The notes beneath the pieces were generated by a model that did not search any database, was not told where the DNA came from, and saw only the letters and a list, made by a program, of their open reading frames with translations. The translations under genes and the position numbers were made by a program. From the NCBI RefSeq assembly GCF_011378905.1, contig NZ_WTPY01000010.1, positions 48,592 through 112,591 of the forward strand: DNA of 64,000 nucleotides, given 5' to 3'. This DNA comes from Paraglaciecola sp. 20A4 (GTDB lineage: Bacteria > Pseudomonadota > Gammaproteobacteria > Enterobacterales > Alteromonadaceae). Within the stretch, counting starts at the first letter, position 1. The number at the start of each line of letters is the position of its first letter. This document shows positions 8,462 through 16,862 of the stretch, one piece after another.

Positions 8462-10210
8462 TTAACTGACCAACTGCAACTGAGCAAATTCTCGATACAG
8501 TGCATTATTCTCAATCAAATGTTGGTGCTTGCCAATCGCCACAATTTTGCCCTGATCCATAACAACAATACGATCTGCGTTGATCACGGTAGACAATCGA
8601 TGAGCAATAATTAAGGTGGTTTTACCGCGCATTAGTTCATCTAGCGCTAGTTTAATATATTGCTCATTTGCTGCATCAAGTGAACTGGTCGCTTCATCAA
8701 GTAATAAGATTGGTCGGTCAGCTAGAATCGCTCGTGCAATTGAAATACGCTGTTTCTGCCCCCCCGAGAGCCGCACACCCCGTTCCCCCAAGTAAGTTTG
8801 ATAACCGTCAGGCAGCAGCTGAATAAATTCCTCAGCTCTGGCCGCTTTGGCAGCAGCTTGCACCTCTTCATCACTTGCATCAGGACGTCCATAACGAATA
8901 TTGTCAGCCACACTAGTAGCAAAAATGACGGATTCTTGAGGCACAAGGGCGAATTGTCGACGCAGAGTATCTAGGGCCAGTTGGGTGATGTCCACTCCTT
9001 CAAGGGTTATCTGCCCGGCTTGAATATCATAGAAACGCAACAGTAATTGAAACAAACTTGATTTCCCCGCTCCGCTAGGTCCCACCAACGCTATACGCTC
9101 ACCGGCCTCAATGGCTAAACTTATTTGTTGCAGTGCTAATACGCCCTCTCCCGTTGGATAAACAAAATCAACCTGAGAAAGTGTAAGGTTACCGGATACG
9201 ATTTTAGGTAATAACTCTGGGGTCAAAGGCTCTATTACTGCGCTATTGGTGTTAAGCAGCTCCATTAGTCGCTCACTCGCCCCCGCCGCTTTTTGTATTT
9301 CTCCGATCACTTCACTGATTGTGGCGACTGCCCCACCTGCCATTACCGCATAAAACATAAAAGCGGTTAACTCGCCAGCACTTAAACTACTGTTCAAAAC
9401 TTGCTGCGCCCCAAGCCATGCAACAATAGTAATGGCAGTGATACTGATACCCATGATGCAAGATACCAATAACGCCCTAAAATGAATTCTACTTTTTGCC
9501 GCCAGCATCACATCTTCTACCCGCCCTTCGAACATGCTTTTATCTAAATATTCATGTGAATAGGCTTGAACGGTATGTATTTCATGTAGCGACTCGTCAA
9601 CGTAAGCCCCTAAATCAGCGACTCTGTCTTGGCTGGTACGGGCGTAATAACGCACTTTTGTGCCGAAAATCCGAATGGGAAGCAATACAATAGGCACAGC
9701 AATTAACACATATAACGTTAACATGGGGCTGGTGACCAGCATTAACAGTAAGGCGCCAATAAAGGTGATGCTTGCCCTTAGCGCCATTGATAAACCCATA
9801 CCCACGACTGATTGTAAGACAGTTGTATCACTGGTAAATCGTGAAATGACCTCCCCGGTGCGTGTTTTTTCAAAAAATGCGGGGGGCAATGTCAGTAAAT
9901 GCGCATACACCGATTGGCGAATATCAGCACTAACACGCTCTCCTAACCAAATCATTAAATAGAAACGAAAATATGCAGCTACGCTGCCAATCAGTGCTAT
10001 CGCCATAACGATAAGCATCATTTGATTAAGCTTATCGGCATTATTCGCCACAAAGCCTTCATCAACGACCACTTTTACGCCTTGACCGAGCAATAACCAA
10101 GAGCCCGAACCAATTATCAAGGCGATAATGGCGCAAATTACTTTGGCTTTATAGGGAGCAAGCTGGCCAAATAACCAACGCATTAAGGTAACAGTTTTAA
10201 CGGATTTCAC
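8462..10210 (-). CDS. ABC exporter, fused permease and ATPase (MsbA-like)
   Basis: The 582-residue half-transporter should work as an inner-membrane homodimer. Six transmembrane helices fill residues 22-310. The ATPase follows with Walker A GPSGAGKSS at about 377-385, a Q-loop, signature LSGGQKQRISIARAI, Walker B ILLLDEATSSLD and the switch AHRLST. It belongs to the lipid A/multidrug exporter group; the substrate is not clear, and the lpxK neighbour typical of msbA is missing. The start is GTG with AGGA 7 bases upstream. Confidence 0.9.
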   Translation of the reverse strand: MKSVKTVTLMRWLFGQLAPYKAKVICAIIALIIGSGSWLLLGQGVKVVVDEGFVANNADKLNQMMLIVMAIALIGSVAAYFRFYLMIWLGERVSADIRQSVYAHLLTLPPAFFEKTRTGEVISRFTSDTTVLQSVVGMGLSMALRASITFIGALLLMLVTSPMLTLYVLIAVPIVLLPIRIFGTKVRYYARTSQDRVADLGAYVDESLHEIHTVQAYSHEYLDKSMFEGRVEDVMLAAKSRIHFRALLVSCIMGISITAITIVAWLGAQQVLNSSLSAGELTAFMFYAVMAGGAVATISEVIGEIQKAAGASERLMELLNTNSAVIEPLTPELLPKIVSGNLTLSQVDFVYPTGEGVLALQQISLAIEAGERIALVGPSGAGKSSLFQLLLRFYDIQAGQITLEGVDITQLALDTLRRQFALVPQESVIFATSVADNIRYGRPDASDEEVQAAAKAARAEEFIQLLPDGYQTYLGERGVRLSGGQKQRISIARAILADRPILLLDEATSSLDAANEQYIKLALDELMRGKTTLIIAHRLSTVINADRIVVMDQGKIVAIGKHQHLIENNALYREFAQLQLVS

Positions 10211-10343
10211 AGGCGTCCTAATAATCTAAATAGATAAAAGTAACGGCTAATCAGCTTGTTACTTAACGTTTGACTAAAACTAACGTTTTACAAAAAAGTA
10301 CTTGAATGGATCTGGGGGCGCTTAGTACAAATTTAAATAACGC

Positions 10344-10360
10344 CTTAAGATAATGTTAAG
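10344..10360 (+). promoter_or_regulatory. PmrA (BasR)-like box upstream of eptA
   Basis: Half-sites CTTAAG (10344-10349) and GTTAAG (10355-10360) are separated by exactly five bases, matching the YTTAAG-N5-YTTAAG form of PmrA boxes with one mismatch. A TAAGAT that could serve as a -10 element lies 10 bases downstream (10371-10376), the spacing expected when the box replaces the -35. eptA is the classic PmrA target. No PmrAB-like pair is in the window, so the regulator is inferred. Confidence 0.5.
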
Positions 10361-10468
10361 TTGGCAAGACTAAGATGCCTGCACGCTCAACTGTCACTCT
10401 AGCGATTATCGAGTGCTGAATAACGTGGTGACTAGCAGTATGAAAGTTCAACACCTCCGGTTTGTATC

Positions 10469-12112
10469 GTGATAAGCATAATTAAACACCCTATACAGAT
10501 AATGCAGAAATGTCAGTTTAGCCCCCAGCTAGCGATAGTACTTGGCGCGTTATTTGTTACACTTACTGGAAATAGCACATTTTTCAACCACTTAGAGGCA
10601 ATATATCCTTGGCCTGAAAACGCGTTATTTATAGGCTCGGTGGGAATGACGCTATGGGCACTGACCAGTATAATATGTGTCCTGTTTAACTGGTTTATGC
10701 CAGTTAAACTAGCCATATCAATCGTTTTGCTTACGGGTGCAATATGCAGTTATTTCACTGACGGCTTCGGCGTTATATTTGACGTGGAAATGATCCGCAA
10801 TATGTTCGCGACCAATACCGCTGAAGCAACCGATCTATTCAATGTCGGTATGTTAGGTCACGTTACGCTACTCGGTGTACTGCCCGTTATATTTTTTAAC
10901 GCCATCACCATTAAAAAACAAGCAAAGTTAAAAGATATTAAACGCCGATCTGTTTTCACCGGCATTACCTTGCTTAGCAGTGTTGCGATTATCGTCGCTA
11001 ATTTATTTACCTTTAGTGGCCAATACGCCAGCTTCTTCCGAGAACACAAACCTATTCGTTATTACAGCAACCCCGTTCAACCCATATATTCTTTTGCCGC
11101 ACTGGCCTTACAGAATTTGCGCTCAGTGTCAGCCACTGATTTTGTATTTGAAACAAGCCGAGCCGCTATTCCTGATACAGACTTACATCGTGAGTTAGTG
11201 ATAGTCGTCGTGGGGGAAACAGCCCGAGCCGATCATTTTTCATTAAATGGCTATACCCGTGAAACCAACCCACTACTGGCCAAAGAAAGCGACCTAGTAT
11301 CATTTAGCCAAATCAGTAGCTGCGGCACATCAACAGCTATATCTGTCCCGTGTATGTTTTCGATCATAGGCCGAGAGGGATTTGATGTCGGCAACAGTAA
11401 GACCACAGAGAATGTTCTCGATATCGTTGCAAAAGCGGATATTAGTGTATTGTGGCGCGACAATAACTCTGATTCAAAAGGCGTCGCCGACCGCGTGCCT
11501 TACGTGAGTTTCAAAAACCAAGACACCAATCCAGTATGTAACGATGAGTGTAGGGACGAAGGAATGCTCTATGGGTTACAGGAGTATATCGACGCCCAAC
11601 AACAGGATATATTGATTGTGCTGCATCAAATGGGTAGCCATGGACCAGCATACAGTAAGCGTTACCCTTCAACGTTTGAAAAATTTACCCCTGCTTGTCA
11701 AACCAGTGAATTATCAATGTGTACTAATCAAGAAATCATTAACGCCTACGACAATACTATTCTGTATACAGATTACTTTTTAACGAAAGTCATTGGCTTT
11801 TTGAAGCACAATACGCCTCGCTATGAAACCGCTATGATTTACGTGAGCGATCATGGCGAATCGCTAGGCGAAAACAATGTATATCTGCATGGCATGCCAT
11901 ATATGTTCGCTCCTGAAGCACAGACTCATGTGCCACTTATGGTCTGGGCTGGTTCGTCATCAGATATCGACATTGATAAAACCCGTACCTTGAAAGACAT
12001 ACCCAACTCTCATGATGCTCTCGCTCAGGCAATTTTACTGAGTCTAGAGGTAGATTCTGATGTTGAAGTAACGCCCGCACCTCCGTTACTGGGTATAAAA
12101 GCAGAAGATTAG
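10469..12112 (+). CDS. eptA: Lipid A phosphoethanolamine transferase, EptA/MCR family
   Basis: This inner-membrane enzyme transfers phosphoethanolamine from phosphatidylethanolamine to lipid A, lowering negative charge and giving polymyxin tolerance. The 547-residue protein has five predicted helices in residues 20-185. A periplasmic sulfatase-fold domain then carries metal ligand Glu250 (VGETARADHF), nucleophile Thr289 in CGTSTAISVPCMFS, and SDHGESLGENNVYLHG. The order and motifs are those of EptA and MCR enzymes. The start taken is GTG 10469; ATG 10502 is possible, and neither has a good ribosome binding site. PAP2 and DgkA genes lie 3 kb downstream on the other strand. Confidence 0.92.
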   Translation: MISIIKHPIQIMQKCQFSPQLAIVLGALFVTLTGNSTFFNHLEAIYPWPENALFIGSVGMTLWALTSIICVLFNWFMPVKLAISIVLLTGAICSYFTDGFGVIFDVEMIRNMFATNTAEATDLFNVGMLGHVTLLGVLPVIFFNAITIKKQAKLKDIKRRSVFTGITLLSSVAIIVANLFTFSGQYASFFREHKPIRYYSNPVQPIYSFAALALQNLRSVSATDFVFETSRAAIPDTDLHRELVIVVVGETARADHFSLNGYTRETNPLLAKESDLVSFSQISSCGTSTAISVPCMFSIIGREGFDVGNSKTTENVLDIVAKADISVLWRDNNSDSKGVADRVPYVSFKNQDTNPVCNDECRDEGMLYGLQEYIDAQQQDILIVLHQMGSHGPAYSKRYPSTFEKFTPACQTSELSMCTNQEIINAYDNTILYTDYFLTKVIGFLKHNTPRYETAMIYVSDHGESLGENNVYLHGMPYMFAPEAQTHVPLMVWAGSSSDIDIDKTRTLKDIPNSHDALAQAILLSLEVDSDVEVTPAPPLLGIKAED

Positions 12113-12266
12113 ATTGAGAAATGGGCTAATGAAGAAGAGAAGACCCTCGATATAAACAAGCAGCTAGGATGCGGCCTAGTATCTCTATTTATGCCCGAAA
12201 CGAGGCTAGACGATTAAGATATATTAGTAGACAAGTACCCAGTGAATATCATCCCCGTAGATTATA

Positions 12267-14324
12267 TTAGCCGTTTGTAGCGAACTGAAAATTAATCATC
12301 TCTTTAGCCGGTAAGGGGCGACTAAAATAATACCCTTGTATTAAGTCGCACCCGAGTTCACCTAATAACTTGAGTTGTTCGTGGGTTTCAACGCCTTCAG
12401 CCACCACCAATAAATCCAAACTGTGGGCCATGGCTATGGTTGCTTTTACGAGGTCAAAATCTTCTTTTTTCAAAGTTATTCCGTTAATAAAACTTCGGTC
12501 TATTTTTAATATATCAAACGAATATTGGCGTAAATAACTTAATGATGAATACCCTGTTCCAAAATCATCCATTGATAATTTGACTCCCAGCTTATTGATT
12601 TCATCTAACGCATCATCAATATAAGAGTTACCGATCATTAAGATCCCTTCGGTAATTTCAAATTCTAAGCTATTAGGTTTAATACCTTCTTCACTAAGGG
12701 ATTTTTTGATAAAACTAATGAGCTCTTTATCTCTAAATTGTCGCGGAGATAGATTAACCGCCATGGTGTAATTTCGTTGATGAACGTTTCGCCACTCATT
12801 TAAAAATTTGAGGGCCTGCTCAACAACATACTTACCAATAGGCACAATTAAGCCGGTATGTTCCGCGATAGGAATAAACTCATCTGGCGTCACATTACCT
12901 AAGGTTGGATTGCGCCAGCGAAGTAAGGCTTCGGCACCAACCACTCGTCCATTTTTGACATCAATTTTGGGCTGATAATAGACTTCAAATTCGTTATTTT
13001 CTAACGCATGACTCATCTGCCCCTCTATTTCAAAACGGCGTAACATAATGTCGTTCATTTTTTTGGTAAAAAATGAATAGGTATTACGTCCTAATAATTT
13101 TGATTGATACATTGCGGCGTCGGCATTACGCAGCAAATCAGAGGTACTATTACCGTTTTCAGGATAGGTAACTATGCCGATACTTAAGGTCAAAATGAGC
13201 TCTTTGCCATCAATTTGAAAAGGTTCACGAAATATTTTGAGTAAATGTTCAGCAATCTCAATTGCGTCACGATCATTTGCCAACGCGCGTAGCAACACAA
13301 TAAACTCATCGCCCCCTAAACGGCCGACAGTGTCTGCTCTGCGTAATGCGAGTGTTAATCTATTGGAGGCCTCTATCAGCAGTTTATCGCCCACTTCATG
13401 GCCTAATGAATCATTTACCTTTTTAAAATCATCTAAATCTAAAAACAGTAACGCGACTTTTTCGCGATTTCTTTTCGCTTCCTCAATCATTTGCGTTAAA
13501 CGGTCGAGGGATAAAAAACGATTGGGTAATAAGGTTAAGCTGTCAAAATATGCATGTTGCCGTATTTTTTCCGCTGCTTTATGTTGTTCAGTAATATCTC
13601 GAACAATGATCACGACTTGCTTAAATGCTTTTAAGTGGCTAAGTCTCGCTTCAAAGTAACTCACGCCATTCGGCATAGTTAACTCATACTCAAAACTCGC
13701 CCCTCCCCCATGAGACATTGCTTTTGTGTTGTAAACTTTAAACTTTCTAGCGACCTTATCAGGAAATAAGTCTTTTATCGTTTTACCAATAAATTCCTTT
13801 GGTGTAGCGTAGAGATCTTTGTTATCGCCCGCGTGATAATCAATGATAGTGCCATCTTCTTCTATTAAGAAAAACCTGTCAGGCGTCGCTTCAAACACAG
13901 CTTCAAGCATATTTTCTTTAAATTTCGCTTGAGCTTGGGCCTGTCTTACCTCTGCCAAGTTAATATCAATACAGTACATTTCGTGTTTGTTATATTCATT
14001 GGTAAACAATACATGACTTGAAAAGACGCTTACATCATCACCACTTTTATTGCACAACGTGATTTCAGCTGCAGGAATTTTGATACCCCGTTCGAGCCAA
14101 TCTTTGTGCGCAGAGACAACAAATTGACGCATATACTCAGGGAAAATGATGTCTTCTAGTTTTTTGCCTAGGGCTTCTTTTTCGGTGTAACCGTAAAGTA
14201 ATTCGCTACCCAAATTCCAATAAATAACCCTGCGCTCTTCATCGTATCCTTGCACTGAAAGAACATCCACCGTATCAAATAATTGATAAACAGCATCTTT
14301 TATGGCTTTTTCAGGGATTAACAT
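12267..14324 (-). CDS. PAS-PAS-GGDEF-EAL cyclic-di-GMP enzyme
   Basis: The 685-residue cytoplasmic protein has two PAS domains (about residues 8-125 and 135-255), a GGDEF domain (about 262-420) and an EAL domain (about 435-680). The cyclase motif RLGGDEF is intact and an inhibitory RxxD site (RRAD) lies five residues ahead of it. The phosphodiesterase motifs are intact too: EALLRW, NLSPRQF, EITEG, DDFGTGYSSL, KIDRSF and AEGVET. Either activity is therefore possible, with the PAS domains setting the balance. No membrane helices or signal peptide are seen, so the sensed ligand must be internal. It is transcribed alone. Confidence 0.93.
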   Translation of the reverse strand: MLIPEKAIKDAVYQLFDTVDVLSVQGYDEERRVIYWNLGSELLYGYTEKEALGKKLEDIIFPEYMRQFVVSAHKDWLERGIKIPAAEITLCNKSGDDVSVFSSHVLFTNEYNKHEMYCIDINLAEVRQAQAQAKFKENMLEAVFEATPDRFFLIEEDGTIIDYHAGDNKDLYATPKEFIGKTIKDLFPDKVARKFKVYNTKAMSHGGGASFEYELTMPNGVSYFEARLSHLKAFKQVVIIVRDITEQHKAAEKIRQHAYFDSLTLLPNRFLSLDRLTQMIEEAKRNREKVALLFLDLDDFKKVNDSLGHEVGDKLLIEASNRLTLALRRADTVGRLGGDEFIVLLRALANDRDAIEIAEHLLKIFREPFQIDGKELILTLSIGIVTYPENGNSTSDLLRNADAAMYQSKLLGRNTYSFFTKKMNDIMLRRFEIEGQMSHALENNEFEVYYQPKIDVKNGRVVGAEALLRWRNPTLGNVTPDEFIPIAEHTGLIVPIGKYVVEQALKFLNEWRNVHQRNYTMAVNLSPRQFRDKELISFIKKSLSEEGIKPNSLEFEITEGILMIGNSYIDDALDEINKLGVKLSMDDFGTGYSSLSYLRQYSFDILKIDRSFINGITLKKEDFDLVKATIAMAHSLDLLVVAEGVETHEQLKLLGELGCDLIQGYYFSRPLPAKEMINFQFATNG

Positions 14325-14711
14325 ATCGCTAAATTAACTGCCTATTGATTTGACGGAATAAACAATGTTCTATCTCGCTACATAAATTAATAATCTATAT
14401 TGCGTCTTAAAACAAGAATTTGATAACAAAAATGCTTAGTAATAATACTGAAAGGATAAACGCTATATATGATCTATGCAATGCGCAACAGACTGATTTC
14501 GAACTGTAATCTAGAAGAAATAGGAGGTCAATAAATTAACCACCAGATTTATCGAGATGTCCATGTGTTTAATTATTTATTAACAACAAAACACCTGTTA
14601 AAGCGCAATCTTTATACATAAAAGGGGCGTTTAGGCGATAGTAATCCAAAATGCTTCACCGTTAGGCGGCGATTTGAACTCTGTGACCTTCAATTGAATG
14701 CTCTAGCGCGC
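14325..14711. other. Intergenic region between the GGDEF-EAL gene and dgkA
   Basis: No gene is visible. It contains a tRNA-like stretch at 14671-14705, close to the end of dgkA, and an AT-rich promoter region for the PAS-GGDEF-EAL gene. Confidence 0.6.
14671..14705 (-). pseudogene. tRNA-like fragment downstream of dgkA
   Basis: On the minus strand this reads TAGAGCATTCAATTGAA followed by GGTCACAGAGTTCAAATC. That resembles the end of a D-arm, a variable loop and a T-arm, but the anticodon arm is reduced to about 10 bases and the T-stem does not pair well. It could be a decayed tRNA remnant or a chance match. Confidence 0.25.
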
Positions 14712-15095
14712 CTAAACTATATATCGCCAAAGCGCTTCTCCCCAGACCAACAAGACAATAAACATAGCGATAAAGACCCCAGACGAGCCCATATCTTTGG
14801 CACGGCCAATAAGAGGATGATGATCAAGGGATATACTGTCGGCCAAAGCTTCCAATGCAGAGTTAATCATTTCTGCGAACAACAAAAATAGCAAACTGAT
14901 GATTAAGGCTAGCCAATGAAATGCGGATTGTTTAAGTATCAATGAGCAAGGCAATAATAGCGCACACAATATGAGTTCTTGCCTAAATGCCGATTCGAAT
15001 AACCACGCCGCTTTAAAACCTTGAAAAGAACACTGCGTGGCTTTAGCAATCCGGCGCCAGCCAGTCCCATTTAGTTTATTTGATGGAATATACAT
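14712..15095 (-). CDS. dgkA: Diacylglycerol kinase
   Basis: This small integral-membrane kinase (127 residues, three helices at about 41-58, 61-77 and 105-122) phosphorylates diacylglycerol to phosphatidic acid and so recycles the diacylglycerol left by envelope-modifying transferases. The family signature EMINSALEALAD with catalytic Glu75 is intact, and ESAFRQE and GRAKDMGS match as well. It follows the PAP2 gene by 36 bases and is probably the last gene of a three-gene operon. AGG lies about 7 bases before the ATG. The nearby EptA is a plausible source of diacylglycerol. Confidence 0.95.
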   Translation of the reverse strand: MYIPSNKLNGTGWRRIAKATQCSFQGFKAAWLFESAFRQELILCALLLPCSLILKQSAFHWLALIISLLFLLFAEMINSALEALADSISLDHHPLIGRAKDMGSSGVFIAMFIVLLVWGEALWRYIV

Positions 15096-15131
15096 ATATA
15101 CCTATTGTTGAAGAAGAAATAACAGAATGTA

Positions 15132-15839
15132 TCAGTGATTTATATTGACGTGAGTGAGTTCACCTCGGATGAAAAAGCCCCAATAAAGTAACGCGCAAAC
15201 ACTCCAGCAAATAAGTGCACTGGCAATATCATGAGATAAAAAATGTGCTCCGCGTAATTGCTGGTCGATACCAAATACAGCCCCAAGCACTGCTCCTGGC
15301 AAAAACCAGAGATTGTTAGATGAGGATTGAAATGAATGACGCCGCCAAACCTTAGCAGCAAAATACAGGCTAAAAAAGGCATAACCACCAGAGGCATGAC
15401 CCGCAGGAAAACAATGCCCAGTGACTAAATCACTAGCAAATATATCGTACAGATAAACTGGTGGTCTATTTCCACCCAATCCTTGGATATCCCAAGGGCA
15501 AGGTAACGTCGTTACGCCTTTTAAAAACGACACGATGCCAATAGCACTTAAAGTCGCGACGCACACATACGCCCCGACCTTGCGCTGCCACGGTTGCCAT
15601 AAAGCCCACCAATAACTAGCAGTCGTCAGGCTCAAGAACGATAGCATCATAATGATCACCAAATATCGTCCGCCTTTATGGGCAACGGCGTCTAGCCACC
15701 AATTATTTTTAGACTGCCAATGATCAGTATAAACATACAGCTTTGTCGCTAACCATTCATCAATGCCACTGAGTTGAAGGGTCACCATAAGCAGCAGCCC
15801 TAAACTGAGGAAAAAAATAATTGAAAATAAGCGCGCCAA
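15132..15839 (-). CDS. PAP2 family membrane phosphatase
   Basis: The 235-residue inner-membrane protein has about six helices and the three phosphatidic-acid-phosphatase motifs: KGVTTLPCPWD, CFPAGHASGG (in the place of the usual PSGH motif) and RGAHFLSHD (RxxxxxHxxxD). The CFPAGHASGG form is typical of PAP2 proteins found beside EptA/MCR-type transferases and of some LpxT-like enzymes. It may dephosphorylate undecaprenyl pyrophosphate, lipid A or phosphatidic acid on the periplasmic side. It lies between a membrane-protein gene (73 bases upstream) and dgkA (36 bases downstream). Confidence 0.88.
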   Translation of the reverse strand: MARLFSIIFFLSLGLLLMVTLQLSGIDEWLATKLYVYTDHWQSKNNWWLDAVAHKGGRYLVIIMMLSFLSLTTASYWWALWQPWQRKVGAYVCVATLSAIGIVSFLKGVTTLPCPWDIQGLGGNRPPVYLYDIFASDLVTGHCFPAGHASGGYAFFSLYFAAKVWRRHSFQSSSNNLWFLPGAVLGAVFGIDQQLRGAHFLSHDIASALICWSVCALLYWGFFIRGELTHVNINH

Positions 15840-15912
15840 AATACTAACCCTAAGGATTACACAACGATCCCAGTTTACATGGCAATTATTAACACAGACT
15901 TAGGAAGATGAC

Positions 15913-16611
15913 TTAAGGTAGCGCTTGAGTGGAGGCAGAAGTCGCTTTTGGATCTGAGTTCAACATGGCAAGGACCAATACAAAAAAGCATAAGACAAGG
16001 TTAAAAAGGGGGATCTGCAATACTGGCGGCATAAGATATATAAGCAAAACCGCGGGGATCCAAACTAACCAATTTGTCACTATAGTTGTCGGTAGATAAA
16101 GTAGAAACAAACGCTTATTTAGGGTCTGTAAAAAAGCTTCAAAACTAAATTGCGCATCTTTAAACTGATAACTTAATGTCAAAAATGGACACGTCAGTAA
16201 GGCACTAAACACAAACTGATCAAAGGCGGTTTTCTTTATAAGAGTGGCAATGTCCGTATCGTTACCAAATAAGGTAATTTGCAAGCCATAGAAGGTATCC
16301 ACCAACCAGCCCATGATTGCCCACAGAGCACAATAAAAGAGCAACTGACGTTTAGGTTTAAAGCTAATCTGCCCCACACTTAATAAGTATAAATAGGGTA
16401 ATAGCCCGCCAAACAAAGCCGTTGATACCACTGCATAGTTAGCGCCATGTTGTGCTTTTAACTGACCAAAAAAATTAAATACCGGCAGACTCGCTGGCCA
16501 ATAAAAATAACTAAAGCCAATGCCTAAAGCGATAATTTGCAAGCATATCGCAGGAATGAAATTGACTTTTAATGCGCGCTGGATATTAGCGACAAGTAGC
16601 GATTTATTCAT
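15913..16611 (-). CDS. Membrane protein with Mpv17-like pattern
   Basis: The 232-residue protein has about five hydrophobic helices. The second half shows KKTAFDQF, then PF, then a spaced LPTTIVTNWLVWIPAVLLIY, a Pro, and a final helix entered through FN. This order (DQ, P, W-P, P-x-N) resembles the Mpv17/PMP22 family of organelle channel proteins, which has scattered bacterial relatives. That assignment is my inference from pattern alone. It is the first gene of the likely operon with PAP2 and dgkA, suggesting an envelope-lipid or transport role. It could instead be an unrelated family. Confidence 0.75.
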   Translation of the reverse strand: MNKSLLVANIQRALKVNFIPAICLQIIALGIGFSYFYWPASLPVFNFFGQLKAQHGANYAVVSTALFGGLLPYLYLLSVGQISFKPKRQLLFYCALWAIMGWLVDTFYGLQITLFGNDTDIATLIKKTAFDQFVFSALLTCPFLTLSYQFKDAQFSFEAFLQTLNKRLFLLYLPTTIVTNWLVWIPAVLLIYLMPPVLQIPLFNLVLCFFVLVLAMLNSDPKATSASTQALP

Positions 16612-16862
16612 AATTGGCTAGGTTTTAGTGGTTTAAAATAGTTGGGCTAAAGTAAATTCATCATCAGCGAAGATAAGCAAACGCGATGATCACCCTAGCC
16701 AGTTTCTTGATGGTGTACTGGTTTTTGCTGGTATTCAATCATAATAGCGGATTACATAACCCCTATGGTGGTAAACGCAAGACCGAGATACCCCATCGTG
16801 TTCCATTTAACATTTTCCAGCACCTAATCGAAAATAAATATATGCGTGCGATAAGATAAACC

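Noticed and set aside
8462..10210. Could be msbA itself
   Set aside because: No lpxK neighbour and the sequence is only generally MsbA-like, so only the ABC exporter family is claimed.
13237..13659. 140-codon open frame antisense to the GGDEF-EAL gene
   Set aside because: It lies fully inside a well-supported gene in the opposite frame and resembles no protein.
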